Shown here piece after piece: positions 29,159 through 51,944 of a stretch of 64,000 nucleotides of DNA. Numbering within the stretch: position 1 is the stretch's first letter; each line of letters opens with the position of its first letter. A model generated the notes under the pieces. The model had not been told where the DNA came from. It ran no database searches and saw nothing but the letters and a program-made list of their open reading frames with translations. The translations under genes and the position numbers were made by a program. The stretch comes from Volvox africanus (Eukaryota > Chlorophyta > Chlorophyceae > Chlamydomonadales > Volvocaceae): the NCBI GenBank assembly GCA_030268105.1, contig BSDZ01000014.1:3601501-3665500 (forward strand), given 5' to 3'.

Positions 29159-29696
29159 GAGCGGGTCCTGCTGCCTGAAGGCTGGATGTCCCGATCTAAG
29201 CTCTTGACACGGTCCGGCAAAATGCCAGGTATAAGTGGTCGTTTACACCCAACAAGTACGAACGCTACTAAGAGCCAAGTTACAAACTTGACTTGCGCTA
29301 TCGTTGCTAAATTACTAATCCGACTCCAAATGCCGTACACTTGTCGTGACATGGTCGAAAGGTAACATGCAACGCGATCAAGATCAAATTATTTTATTAG
29401 ATCAACGATAGTAATCTGAATACAACGGATTCAACTGATAGGCACACGACACACTTCTGGACACACTTCTGGATACCGCGATCTTTCCTCCTACCATATC
29501 CTGCCGTGCAACCCAAGTGATATAAATAACCTGGCTCGACTCGGCCACAGCACAACTATCTTCTGGTTTACCATACAAAATACGCCTGACTAGGCTCCAC
29601 AATTAACACTCAATGCCTGACCATCTAGCTGCGTGATGCTGGAGGCCGCAATACTTATCATGCGCGGTAACCTTATTGGTCGTGACAGAGATCGGA

Positions 29697-29776
29697 GAGA
29701 GCCAGGGAGGGAGGGAGAGAGTCAGGGAGGGAGGGAGGGAGGGAGGCAGGAAGGGAGGGAGGGAGGGAGGGAGAGA
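29697..29776. repeat. (GGGA)n purine tract
   Basis: GGGAGGGA units with AGAG and CAGG interruptions. A pyrimidine-rich stretch follows downstream to about 29990. Confidence 0.85.
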
Positions 29777-30320
29777 GTAAAGGAAAGGGGGATACCGCAA
29801 GTGACACGCGTCTTCACTTCCTCTCCATCTCCCTCTCCTCCTCCCTGTCCCTCACCAACTCCGTCTCTTACCCCCTTACCTCCACTTCTTTTATCCCTCG
29901 TTCCCTCGCTCCTCCCTCCCTTTCCTCTGACCCTCTCAACAGCAGGCCTCACCTCCTCCCCCACCACTTCCCTTCCAATCCCCCTCCCTTGCCGTGAGGG
30001 TTATTATCAGGTTGGCGGTTTGTTTTTGGGGTTTCCAGAGACATAACCGTTTTCCTGGGTGCCTCCGCGGACTTCAACCTGGACATGCTGGAGGTTTAGC
30101 CTCGCCTGCGCCTGGAGCGAGCAGACATAAGCCTCTGGCGCCCTCAAACCACTTTGCTGCGTGATTTCCCTGCCAAGCATTCTTCTCGTGGTTAGACCGT
30201 CCGTCCGGGGATGAGGTGCATAGTTCCCCTGATTGAAGAGGGCATCCTAGGAAAGCGTGTGTTCACGGTTCACAGTGTTCACGGTTTGCCGGACCAACTT
30301 ACTGCGGGAACGTATGAAAT

Positions 30321-31036
30321 AATAAAGTTGACTCCTGCCTCCCTGATGGCCTTTCGTGGCGTCTGATGGTGTGGGTGGAACACATTCTTGTGTGCTCCTT
30401 TGGGGGAGTTGGGGGACGTACGGGGAACATAGGGGGGCCTTCAACCAGCATGCTGCACATATCACACGCAGCGAACTGACGTGCATGGTCGGGGTACGTC
30501 AGGCAGGTAGTGACGTGGCTTGTACCGGTTCGATCGCTCAGCAGCAGCACATACACCGGGGTCGATGCGCTGTGATCCTGGCCGCTTATTGGCATGCGCC
30601 GTTTGGTCGGGTACCAGGCTCCGTTGCTGGCGAGCATTCAGTTTTGGGCCGGGGAAATGCTTAGGAGGGGGTGTAATGTATGACCTCCAACCATGACAGG
30701 AGTGTACGATGTCTACCAGAGATTTCATCACCGTATTATTCCTGTGTGGGAGATCTATCGTACGTTACAAATGTCCATACAATGTATAATGAAATCCAAA
30801 ACACACCGTGAGAAGGAAAACCAGAGCCTAATGAAGTGAAGGATGATCCTGGTTGCGCGATAAGCAACCGACTAAACGTTTTTGCGCTACAATCGAATCC
30901 CATCTAAGGATACGGATCAGAAACACGGATCCGCGTCTGACGTACCCTGACACCCGATACCTGACGTACCCCGACCATGCACCCACACCATCAGACGCCA
31001 CGAAAGGCCATCAGGGAGGCAGGCGTCAAGTTTATT
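30321..31036. repeat. Inverted-repeat element, 57-bp arms with interrupted second block
   Basis: Bases 30321-30377 match the reverse complement of 30980-31036 with two mismatches (both ends AATAAA / TTTATT). A second block, 30481-30502, matches the reverse complement of about 30961-30982. In the right arm the two blocks touch, whereas in the left arm about 103 bases separate them. No protein-coding capacity for a transposase was seen between the arms, so this may be a small non-autonomous element or an old inverted duplication. Confidence 0.75.
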
Positions 31037-31923
31037 AATCCATACTTTCCCGCAGTACATTGGTCTGGCAAAACGTGAACACTGTGATAACAAACGGGAT
31101 GCAGATCACCGCACCTAGATCGCCGTACCCAGATCGCCGTACACATATATTGCAACGTACAAAACAAGCAGCCGCTGCCCCCCGAACACAGCCATGGTAA
31201 TCACGTTATGATACCCCCGACACCCCGCAAATGGCACCGCCACCGCGGAATCCATGCCGTACAGCTGGTCAATTCGTCCTGAGACGCTTCACTGTCACGT
31301 CATCATCGTTGCCGTGAGAGCCATCGTCGCGCTGGGTCCTCTTGCCGCTCGGGGGCCCAGGCGGAGAGAAGAGACCTGCGTGCACCGCATAAAAGAAATA
31401 AGATGGAGGGACGTGACACACGACACACGAGCGAGCCATGTACTGGTCGAGGGATACACAATATGGCGTGTGTTTGTGTGTCGCACATACATACAAGAGG
31501 TCTCCATCACCGTGTTATGAGCGACTGCTGTCCCGAATCGAACGGTAATGAACATTCCCCGCCGTTGCCCACCTTTGCGGGCCCTCGTCATGCTCCTGGT
31601 CATGACACCAACAGAGGCCGGCAGACATGGAGACGGGGACGGTGTGGTGGCTGCTGCAGGCGCACGCCGACCACAACTGCAAACCAAGGACACACGCACA
31701 AACAAGCACCGACACCCTTAGCTCAAAATAAATGACAAGGAGGTTAGGGGTCGGCAACCTTACCCCAAACTAGTAAACATTCAGAAGTCCAGAAGGCCGC
31801 GGCTCCCATCCCAAGATATTCAACTAGTCTGATACTACTAGTGCCGTATTAGTGATACGGCTGTACGGACAGGCCAGCAGAACACGAACGGCGACGCATG
31901 CGCCATGTACTATATCTCCGTAC

Positions 31924-34132
<2,209 letters not shown>

Positions 34133-34849
34133 CGTTCAGCACTTGAGGACTGGAAGTCGGGTTTGATTATGTAAAAAACGCAAAGGTAATTGAAGTGCAA
34201 GAGTTGGTATACTTCACACAAAGAGTAGAGACCGCTGAAAATGTTTATGAATAGACTGTTCAGTCGCCTGTACTGCTGCTAGTTGTACAATACCTGTATT
34301 CAGGCGTGCATCGCCCAAATGGTTGGGGTGTCAAATGCTAGTGAAGCTGCATCTACTGATGTTTTGTTTTTTTGAGACCGTCAGGCGGGAAAAAATGGCA
34401 TGAAAAGTCACCAAGCCGGGGGACGCTCCGCGCGCGAAAGATGTCATCACAGCAAAACGCTATAAACCGAATAACCTATAATGTATTACAATATCTTCAA
34501 ATATACTTAATTCGCACCTGGATCAAAGCGCTCTGCTGTGATGACATCACTTTTTTCGCGCGAAGCGTCCCCCCGCTTGGTGACTTTTCATGCCACTTTT
34601 TCCCGCCTGACGGTCTCAAAATCCTCATCAGTAGCTGCAGCTCCAGCAATTTGCCGCTCCAACCATTTGGGCGATGCACGCCTCGATACAGGCATTGTAC
34701 GAGCACCGATACGGGCGACTCAACAGTCTATTCATAAACATTTTCAGCGGTCTCTACTCTTTGTGTGAAGTATACCAACTCTTGCACTTCAATTACCTTT
34801 GCGTTTTTTACATAATCAAACCCGACTTCCAGTCCTCAAGTGCTGAACG
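34133..34849. promoter_or_regulatory. Shared divergent promoter region at the palindrome centre
   Basis: The start codons of the two mirror genes are 716 bp apart and point away from each other, so both promoters must lie here. The arms are mirrored almost to the middle, including blocks around GACCGTCAGGCGGGAAAAA and GATGTCATCACAGC on each side. Only the 81-bp AT-rich centre (34454-34534) is unpaired. The palindromic TGATGACATCA-like core resembles a bZIP (CRE/ATF-type) site, which is inference. Confidence 0.5.
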
Positions 34850-39188
<4,339 letters not shown>

Positions 39189-39610
39189 CGGACATCAGAC
39201 GCTATGGGGACGTGGATTGGTTGGGGCCACAACGTGATGTTGTACAACAGTGGTATGGACATCTATACACAGACGGACGGATAGATAGAGACAGCTAGGG
39301 GCAGGGTGCGAGACCCTTCATCTTTGTGTTTTGCATGTTGCTCCCGGACTGCCCGCCCTCACCCCGTCATATCGTGACGTTAGTATGTTAGTATGTAGGT
39401 ATACGAATGAGGTCATGGGTAACCAGCCGAACATGGTGGAAAGAATAAGAACGGCCTGCACACGCGAACGCTATCTCTTGCTGCAGATATATGTATAATG
39501 GTTTTCCGAGAGCATGCCTGGCTTTCGTTTTTCTTATTTGCTGGGTACGTGGGTGGTACGCTGTGTTTCATGAGTAGGATTCTAATCCTGCCGGTCTTTG
39601 GCTGATCTAG

Positions 39611-39824
39611 GCGTCGCCGACTGGTGCACTCCGACCGTCTGGACATCGAATCATTAACGCTTCGGTGGCTCAGTATGGATGCTCACGAGGCTGCATTCGT
39701 GGCATATCCGTGGCCACTACCTCGGCGCCACTTTAAGCAGTGGAAGCTCGCTCGCCATAGGAAGCTCTATGAGGGGATAGTGCGGGAGATAATGGCAGAT
39801 TTGGCGATCGAGTCGTTGGGATAA
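39611..39824 (+). CDS. Orphan C-terminal exon candidate
   Basis: After a GATCTAG acceptor an open frame encodes RRRLVHSDRLDIESLTLRWL, then HEAAFVAYPWPLPRRHFKQW and KLYEGIVREIMADLAIESLG to a TAA. It looks like genuine protein (amphipathic, balanced composition). It lies 420 bp after the stop of the right palindrome gene. No donor in that gene's last exon gives the required phase, so it is either an alternative last exon, part of an undetected gene, or a relic. The family is not recognised. Confidence 0.35.
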
Positions 39825-42800
39825 TGGGATGTTGGTGGGAACGGCATGCAGCACGTACACAGGGAAGACATGACTGCCGGTGCTGGTGCACTCGTCGTTG
39901 CCCCTCGAGGCCCATCCGGACGCAGCACCTTGGCACCTGCACTTTCTTAATTCCTGACCGATGCGCCTGGGATATGGCTGCCACTTGCCACGTGGTTGGT
40001 GTTCATGAGCTGAGCAGCGTGTGTGCTAAAATAAGAAGTGGCTTGATCTATCGGGGTTGTGAGGCTTCTGTTACATTCTGTGCCTGACCCAACGCCATGA
40101 CGGTTGTACGAGCTGCGTGCATGTTGCCCAGAACAGTGTGCAAGAAGGCCTTGCGTTCCAGACCTGGTGCACACATGTGCCCCCAGGCAGGTAAGCCATC
40201 ACTCGTGCAATGTGGTTAGATGGCAGCGGCGGGAAGTCCAGAGCCACCTCTCTGCTACCAGTCCGGAAGTAAAGGAAAGGTTCCTTGCGCTAGCTGTTCG
40301 TTCGCATACCTGTCTGAAATCAGACTATTTAGGCTTGAAAATGTAACGCAGGTGAATAATTGCTGGCGCTTTCATCCCCAGGTTTCATGTTGGAGTTGGC
40401 TGAATGTGCAGTAGTGTGGTTACTCCATCCTCCACTAAAACATACCAGCACAAAATCTGGCCCGCGGCGTTTGCAGCTGACGACATAACTGACGAACCCC
40501 TGTTGTGGCTCCGTTTATCCACCGGGCAGCTTTCGGTTGTGCAACTTGCAACCTACTTGGTTTCACGGCGTTTCTGGAGCAATCCTATGGAGATTTTGGC
40601 AGTGAATGGTTTCGGAAGCGTGTCGTATCCTCAAAGGGTGACATCGTGACAAGTAGGACAGCGACGAATGGGGGAGATGGAGACTTGCTCCCGCGATAAG
40701 TTGGAAGTCTACATACAAAAGCTGTACACAAGTGCTAGTCTTTAAAAGCAAATTTATTGTTAAGAAATGGATGCATGGATGTCAATCGCATTTACTCGAT
40801 ACTATCACTATCGATGAAGCTGAATATCAAGCTTTCATGTTTTCTCGAGTAAGTTTCTGGTGACTTCACTTCCAGCCCCAGCAATATTCCTTAAGGGAAC
40901 AATTTTGTTTAAAAAATTTGGGTTATCGGCGCATACATTTAGAATGATTAAGCGCTATTGTTACACCTGTCACAGTGAGATATTCGAAGTTCAGTTGAAT
41001 TAGGTCAGTTTTCTAAATATGACTACAATTGCTTTCCTGACCAAACTTCCGTACGCCTGAAGACTACCCCGGTCCTGCCACCGGGTGTCCACGGGACGAG
41101 CGCCAGCAGCAGTGTGAGAGCCAACACACTATAATACAATATTATCCTGAACACGTACCACAAGTCAAGATCGCAGCATAACACTATCTTCTGAAGCATC
41201 TTGTTTAGAGTACAAGTTAGCAAACACGCTACCATCCTTCACAGTATGTAATTGTTTTGCCGCGACCCTTCTTAATAATCTGGATATAAATGCAAAGAGT
41301 TATGAAATGCCCGGTATTTTTGGAATGTGGTGCAAACTTAGCCGTGCCGCGCAAGCATCTCCATCAGCAGCAGCATCGTCGTCATCATCGTCGACCGACG
41401 ACTCTTCCTCGGTCAGGACTACGCGACGATGTGGCGCACCTGAACCGCGGTAAAAGCCCCGTGGAGGAACTTTCCAGTGAAACAAATGCAATGGTGACGG
41501 ATGTAATGGACATAGACCGCACGCCAGAACTTCTGGCCTGGATATTCAGCAGCATCTTCAAAGGCCGCGCTGACCAACCCGACCCCCCGTGTTCCACAAC
41601 ATCCTCATCCTCTTCCTCTCCTTCACCATTATCACCACCACTAGTCGCTGCAGCGCTGCGTTCAGGCGCCGAAGCCGGTCCCGCCCTCTCCATCCTCTCC
41701 ATCGTTGACAACGACGACTTTGCCAATGAGCGGCCCAGATGATAACGTCGGCCGAACTGCCGCTTTGCAATCCTCGCAATTCCTTAACGAGGCATCCATT
41801 GCAAGTGTTCAGTTGGCGACCGTTGTTGTTGTTGGTTTCTAGTGCATTGTGGCGTATTATGGCGAGCTGGAGGGCGCTATATCCATTTTTAGCGGTTATC
41901 TGGGCGGCCATGTGCCCAACCTCACCTGCTGGCTCCAACGCCCGGGTTCGTCACGTCTTAATTGTTTACCAAATTTGCACCAAACTTCCTGCAGGGATGA
42001 GGGTGTGGAGTTGGAATACGGGGGGGAAGTCGAATAAACGAGGCATGAGGATGTGAGGCGCGTTTAAATCTGAGGAACCGTGGCGGGGCAGGTTTTGGGG
42101 GTCAGAGGTCAGTTATCAATTGTCAGTAACGTAATATCTGATGGAGGGAGGGAGTGGAGCAATGAAACGATGAAGGCAAGGAGGGGTGGGAAAGGGTACT
42201 GATGAGGACAACATGAGCCAACCATATGCTCCCCCGTCCAGCTCTTGGACGCAAACCCATCTCTGGACCTAACTGCCAACCGATGGCCGTATCACGGTAC
42301 CTCCAGTTGCAGTTGCAGTTGGCAGTACTAGGCTCAGAAGGGGTGTGAGATAGGGTGTTGTTGGTCTTGTGCAAAAGTGATTTTACGACATGTAAGTTGA
42401 CTTTCCGTTTTCAAGTATTGTGGCACTACAGTGTGTCCGCCAGACTTCGCCTCTGCCATATACTGAAGTTCACTCTGTTGTTGTACGGCAGTTTCTCTGG
42501 CCTACTTGGAATATAGGTGTGAGTGGGGCTGTCTGCGGCCGTTGCTGTGAGGCTTTCCAGAGCGCATATGTGGCTTGTTCTCCCCACTGCATCTGTAGAG
42601 ATGTCTTGATTTTCTGCTAGGCAGTGTGGAAGGCCCGGGCCTTTGCGAGGGTGGCTGTGGAAGTGGAGGAGGTGCTGTTTCCTTGTTTTTGAGTGACAGG
42701 GTTTGCTCAGGACTCTTTTTGTCCGTTCTTTCTGGGATCTGGTGTGGTTGGCTGAGGCGCTGTCCCTTGCCAGGCTAGAGGCTCGTGTGGTTTGTGTACC

Positions 42801-44787
42801 CTTGATGGCTCGAGTGAAGGAAACAGCACACGGCAGGACAGATAGCTCTCTCTGGCATCCAATGACTTCCTGGCCTGATAAGAACCTTCCCCGCCTCTGT
42901 TGACTTAGGCTAGGTGCGCTTGTGAGGCGATAATCGACATTTTGTGACGAGCCGACGTGCTTCATGTCATCATTATTTGCGGCGATAAATAATAATAGTA
43001 ATAAATAATTATATATAATTATAATTGTGATTATTGTTATTATTATTGTTATTATTGTTGTTGCTATTGTTATTTATATTATTATTTATACTATTATCCT
43101 TTGGATGTCCAGCAAGTGTTGGGAGTAAGGAGGGCTGATTGCCAAGCCAGCTTGTTTTACATCGACAAAACTGGAAAATAGACCACCGTTAAGATTTCTT
43201 TGCTCTACGAACTGCACAGTTTCCTCTGTCTGGCACGGAAACCCCTCCCTCAAGTCAATCTCTTTATTTGGAGCCCTCCCCGCGCAAATAATTGAAATCA
43301 CTTTTTTCCACCTCACCAGGTTTCCATCCCCGATGAGCTGGAAAACCAGCCTGATCAAGCCGTGATGCATCACAAGCACGACACTGAACCTAGGCTTCAA
43401 ATTAGCTGTCAAAAGCGTGTCAAGCGACTTGAGAGGCCATTTCGCCATCCCTCCCTTCATAAAAACGCTGCCACTTCATGAGCGGGTATCCGGCTACCAG
43501 CGTCTCCCTTTCCTTCCATCTTCCATCGCACCTCCGGCAGCGGGATAGCCAGCCTCCCGCCCACATGACCATAACATCTTCCCTCGGTATGATAAGGACT
43601 GATGGTGTCCAGGAACTAAAACCGTCGTTCACATGGAAGATTACATGGGACGTAACCCATGCACACACCTATCACAAACACGCACTGGCAAGTGTTACTC
43701 GATGTCGCACTCTCTGCGGAGGAACAAAATTAAACAAAGCATTTGGATTCGCTAAGGCGAGGCAGTTAACACAAAAATTGCATCTGCTTACTATCGCTTG
43801 CCTCTCCTCTTCCGCTCCCGCTCCCGCTCCCTCTTCTTGATAGGGTTCTTCTTCTCGCCTACTTTTTTTCTCTCTCTCTCTCTCCTGCTCCTTCTCCGCT
43901 CTCTCAACGCTCCTCACCTCCCACTCGCCCCGCATAACACCCGGGACATGAGTTTGATTGACTTTTAGCAGTCTTCCACGCCTCAGCAAGCTGCAGGTGC
44001 GTGACCTAGACCTTTGGTTGCCGTACAGCAGCGTACAGATCGATAGACCGCCGTACTATGCACGTATAATTCTCACCACAACGCTGCAAGAGAACCACGC
44101 AGGGAACACCACGGTCAAGCCGAGCCAAGCTTGCCGATCCCCAATTCAACACGCCGTACATTACTGTACGTGTCGTCTCTCACTGGGTTTGTCGTACGCC
44201 ATTTCAGTGTGAAGGACGGCTTTCTCAACCGCCGAAACCTCTTCATTTAATAAAAGTTGTCCCCTCCAGCCGCAGGTCGGGCGGTGTAACCGCAGCAACT
44301 TCACATCTCCTAGGTCATCTTTTTATCTATGTATGTATAACCCACCACAACCCATCATACGACAATCGGATCACGTCGCTGCCGTACCACTGCTGTACCT
44401 CCCGGTCTGCTCGCCGGAAACAAGAACAGTCAGATACATGCACTAGAGGACATAATGTACGGCACTTTGTGCGGCACGTACCCGTACTCCTTTAGCTCCT
44501 TCATGGGGGGTTACTGGCGCAGACCCTCACGCCCCTCACGGCCGCCGCTGCCGCTGCCGCCCCTCTCCCCCCAAAGTCGTCTGATATACGTTTTTCTGCT
44601 CCCTCCTCTTTCGCCGCCACGTCGACAAATGTAATTCCACGCAGCCCAGGTTCCCGGTCACCAGGTCACCCCGTCACCTCGTCGTTTGGAATTATACTGC
44701 CGAAGTTAGGGGCTTCTTCCCTAAACAACTGGGCCTTCAACCCATGCCCCAACCTGCTTCATACTCGTCACTCACTCATTCAATCAT
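39825..44787. other. Spacer with gene fragments, no complete gene recognised
   Basis: Contents: a frame with WPAAFAADDITDEPLLWLRL near 40440-40650; a Ser/Pro-rich plus-strand frame at 41290-41742; the ankyrin-like fragment listed separately; a 179-codon minus-strand frame at 42426-42965 without domain features; an AT-rich ATT/GTT tract at 42985-43100; and a 124-codon minus-strand ATG frame at 43086-43460 whose product has no motif I know. The last 800 bp before 44788 should include the 3' UTR of the membrane-protein gene. Confidence 0.5.
41838..41926 (-). pseudogene. Ankyrin-repeat-like fragment
   Basis: The minus-strand frame reads GHMAAQITAKNGYSALQLAI followed by IRHNALE, which fits one ankyrin repeat (the NGYSALQLA core). 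No neighbouring repeats in frame were found and the frame continues into low-complexity sequence. It may be a relic, or a single exon of an undetected gene. Confidence 0.35.
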
Positions 44788-48772
<3,985 letters not shown>

Positions 48773-50585
48773 GCTTTCGGTCAGCTCAATGTCGTGCGAG
48801 ATTTTGAAGTGGGATTGGTGGGGGTGTTGGTCTCGGAACGGGTGGTAACCAGGTCAATATGTCGGTCACTGTACGTCTTTCACAGCTGTCAAAAAATACA
48901 ATCAGGCCCCAAACCCGCTTTGTTGATCTTCCGAATTTGTTGACGGTCTGGTGCCCGGCCCCCCACTTTATGGAAGGTGCGCGTTCGAATACCTCCAGGT
49001 GCATCGCTTACCACGCAACTCCGCCTCAGCACCCGACAATAACAAGCGCGCTTGCCTGTGGGTTTAAAACATTATGAATAGACTTAAAGATTATGTGTAA
49101 AACGCGGCAATCATGTTAGCAAAATCGTGTTTGAGGTAACTGGATGGGCCTTAACCCTGATGTCCTGTACACCTATTGCGCCAAGATCTCATTGATATAA
49201 CACAATGACAATATTGTGCTGCCTTCAAACGCGCAACTTGAGCGAACTGTTGTAACGGCAACCCCGTGGAAGTGGCCCATTCGACCAGGCGACCATACTA
49301 CCTCGCGCCTCACCAGACAACGCCGATGTCGTGAGCTTTGAGGAACCATTGGGGTGTAAAAGGCACGAGCGTTGCATTTTTTCCTAATGACTTCTACGCT
49401 GCGCGCAAGTTTATCAACCGGCAACGGTTCCCCTTCCTCTAATCCACGTTCTTGCGGCCAGTTATGGAAGATCTATGTATATGTATTACGTTAAATTGTA
49501 TGGTATGCAATGACATGTGTCTCATAACCATTTTTTGCAAGTTTATAAACTATCGCCATTGCAGGCCTGCGAGGTACGAATCCGTGCCATCCTCAGGAAT
49601 ACTTGACCTAAACAAAGGAGTTCATTTTAAATCTTTGTGATTCGCATGTTTTGCATCTTACCTCGTGATGGCGTTGGCCCATGGGTCACTTACTGCCCGC
49701 CCCTTTTCACCCTGGCTTCTCAATTTACAAGTACTACGACGAAACTCAATTCCAGGTAGTACAACAGGTATACCGTAATTGCTCGCTACACTCTACAGCA
49801 GCCGAACCCTTCGCCAAACCGATCCATGAGGAGTGAGACTTCGCCGGTAAGTTATTACTGCTGTCGGCTGGCTGTGGCTTCATATTGTGCCTACAGCGGA
49901 CGTTCCGTGCGTGAAACTTGGGTTCAGAGCTAGTGGAGCTAATGAGCCTGGTCCAGAGTAATGTGGAGGAAGGCTGCGGCCCTCAAGAGACCGCCTTCTG
50001 CACAATACTGCACAACGCTGCACTCGAGCCGTTCAAGCTCCTCTGTTAATCCTATAAGCTGAGGATTGGCTGTTGAGTGGTAGAAGTAAAAGGCGAAATT
50101 ATTATGCTCGCGCATCTGGAAAAGTCATTAAATACCTTTCCGGTAACATTTCAAGAAGCTCGCGTACGGCACCACGGGATAAGCTCAGCGCATCCGCGGA
50201 AATCGCTTTCAAGGATTACAATCAATTAACAACAACCGTTGCCCGCCAAGTGAAAAAAAATACGCCTGCCTGCACATTATATCCTTGCCACAGTACCGAT
50301 GGTACGGCAGTGATACGGCAGGGTACGATTTGCAGCTTTCGCCTACACAGGGCACAGTTCGCCGTCCACGCAATTGCATGTATGCACATGCCTTTTATTC
50401 CTTACAGGACCAAGGGCCCTAAAACATCACAGAACAGAAACAGGACATGTAATTTGGAATTCTGTACATTTCACGAAGAACCGCAAAACAACGCAAAACA
50501 ACGCACGGTGAGGCATTATAAAACGATGTTATTACATCGGCGAATGGCCTATGACCTCCTGCCCTCGCATACAAGCAAACAAATC
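48773..50585. other. Spacer upstream of the membrane-protein gene
   Basis: No gene was recognised. It should contain the membrane-protein promoter (right after 48772) and the 3' UTR of the small gene that ends at 50586. A GCGTTCGAATACC stretch near 48980 resembles a tRNA T-arm, but no acceptor stem or anticodon arm could be built. Confidence 0.5.
50532..50536 (-). terminator. TGTAA polyadenylation signal of the 99-aa gene
   Basis: The minus strand reads TGTAA about 50 nt after the stop codon at 50586. TGTAA is the usual green-algal (Chlamydomonas-type) poly(A) signal. Confidence 0.45.
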
Positions 50586-50944
50586 CTACTCCGCAGGCCT
50601 GGCCCCGGCCTCGTTCTCGACGCCCTGGCCACCGTAATCATTGTTGTTGTTGTTTGCAGTTGATTGGTGATGGCGTTGCAGTGACGCTAGGGCCTCGTTC
50701 AGTCGGCGCGGTCGCTGCTGCCGATCAGATAACTCACTAAAAGCAATAGCAGCCGCCCCTACAGCCATCCCGGCGGCGGTACCTAACATAGACTTGAACT
50801 GGTCGCGGGGGGGTCGCCGCACACTGCCTGCACACCATTCGGGAAGCCAGTGAAGGATGATGGACGGTCGGCCGTTAATTACCCGCAACGTGTCCCTGAA
50901 GAGGCACGTTGAGCTACTCTAGTGAGCAGGAGGCGAAAGCCCAT
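50586..50944 (-). CDS. Small organelle-type membrane protein, 99 aa, not recognised
   Basis: Two exons, 50883-50944 and 50586-50823, join in phase. The start MGFRLLLTRVAQRASSGTRC is a basic amphipathic presequence typical of mitochondrial import. It is followed by RRPPRDQFKSMLGTAAGMAV and a Gly/Ala-rich hydrophobic span with GxxxG-like spacing, then a polar tail with an Asn run. The 59-nt intron is unusually short, and its acceptor is the second of two adjacent AGs, chosen because it restores frame. An unspliced reading from further upstream is the alternative. Function unknown. It lies in tandem with another small one-span protein 340 bp upstream. Confidence 0.55.
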
Positions 50945-51033
50945 TGCCGTGGAATGTTAAAACATATGCGGGCGCCGCAGAAACCCAGATCCAGATGGGT
51001 ATGCCCTGGTAAACGCATATACCAAATGGGTTT

Positions 51034-51117
51034 TTGCATTCTTTAGCAGTCCAAAAGAAACATAAATAACGGGTTATTGCATTCTTTAGCACTCCAAAAG
51101 AAACAGAAATAACAACC
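51034..51117. repeat. Tandem duplication, 43-bp unit
   Basis: Two direct copies around GCATTCTTTAGCA(G/C)TCCA, each followed by AAAGAAACA(T/G)AAATAAC, lie in the spacer upstream of the 99-aa gene. Confidence 0.85.
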
Positions 51118-51286
51118 ACTTGCGTGTGCGCAATTCCATAAGATGTACGTATTCAATACGCGTACCGTCCCGTCGAGAAGTTACGCATGTGCAGTGGAAG
51201 ACTGGATGCCCGTTCGCATGCGTGCAAGTTTCATGAGCGGTCGTTCCAGACTTACTCGCTTTGCCACTCGCTCTTTAGTCCCAGCT

Positions 51287-51944
51287 CTACTTGCCGGTCT
51301 TGGTTGGGGCCGCGGGAGCTGTGGTGGCGGCAGTCACGACGCCGGCGCGTTGCCGAGCGCGGGCCTCGTTAATCAGCTTCATCTGAGTGTTGTACCCGTA
51401 GACAGGCATGGCCGCAGAAATGAGCAGCAGGGGCAGGCACCACACAGGGAAGCCACCCTGGGGAGCTGCATCACAAAAACGGCGCGTAGATGGACAATGG
51501 AAAAAACGTCAATCAATATTCCGCACCACATCTAGGTGTGACTGTTCGCATTGCAGTATGTGTAAAAACGACTTAGGTTTCGGGTGGCTTGCCTAACTCT
51601 TCGCACGACACTCAGCCCAAACCGCAACTATGGGCGCTAAACTATTTTACAACAATAAACATTAAAAAATCCAACAAGAAAACCAGCGACACCAGAGGAC
51701 TTACACGGAGCTGGGGCCGGCGTTTGGCCGGAAGAGATGGGGCCCGCGGCGCTCGACGCCGCCCGTGGACGGTGATCAGCTACGTGCAAAGAAATGAAAG
51801 CGCATCAAGAAAAATGACGCGGTTCATCGCAATCGGAGGATTTTTCAAGTTATGTCGCGTTGCGAGACAGGTCGCCTCACCCCTAGGGCCTGGGCGTGGG
51901 CGGAAGTTGGGTTGTCCAGCAGCTGCGCGGAGGATGATGGCCAT
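51287..51944 (-). CDS. Small one-span membrane protein, 105 aa, not recognised
   Basis: Three exons, 51881-51944, 51705-51779 and 51287-51465, join in phase (318 nt including the TAG). The leader MAIILRAAAGQPNFRPRPGP and the Ala/Ser/Pro-rich stretch after it look like an organelle targeting sequence with a flexible linker. The single hydrophobic segment is GGFPVWCLPLLLISAAMPVY, followed by GYNTQMKLINEARARQRAGV and an Ala/Thr/Pro tail. Such small proteins are often accessory subunits of respiratory or photosynthetic complexes, but no family was identified. The donor of exon 2 is a strong GTAAGT. Confidence 0.6.

Larger units (their letters stand above)
26007..31923. other. Repeat-rich spacer, mostly without genes
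   Basis: Nearly 6 kb separate the carrier start from the left palindrome gene. Contents: low-complexity frames near 27071-27357; a GT run at 27670-27692; a C/T tract at 28731-28822; a short tandem duplication at 29111-29158; a GGGA tract at 29700-29776; and an inverted-repeat element at 30321-31036. One orphan exon candidate is listed separately. The 3' exons of the left palindrome gene, if any survive, would have to lie in 29-31.9 kb on the minus strand, but none was recognised. Confidence 0.5.

Noticed and set aside
42426..42965. 179-codon minus-strand frame as a gene
   Set aside because: No domain, no splice partners, and the composition matches the spacer; kept only as a remark.
43086..43460. 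Reverse-transcriptase or retroelement fragment
   Set aside because: The frame contains FVDVKQAGLAI, but no catalytic motif (YxDD-type) or flanking element structure is present.
48930..49010. tRNA gene suggested by a GTTCGAAT T-arm-like sequence
   Set aside because: No matching acceptor stem, D-arm or anticodon stem could be drawn.
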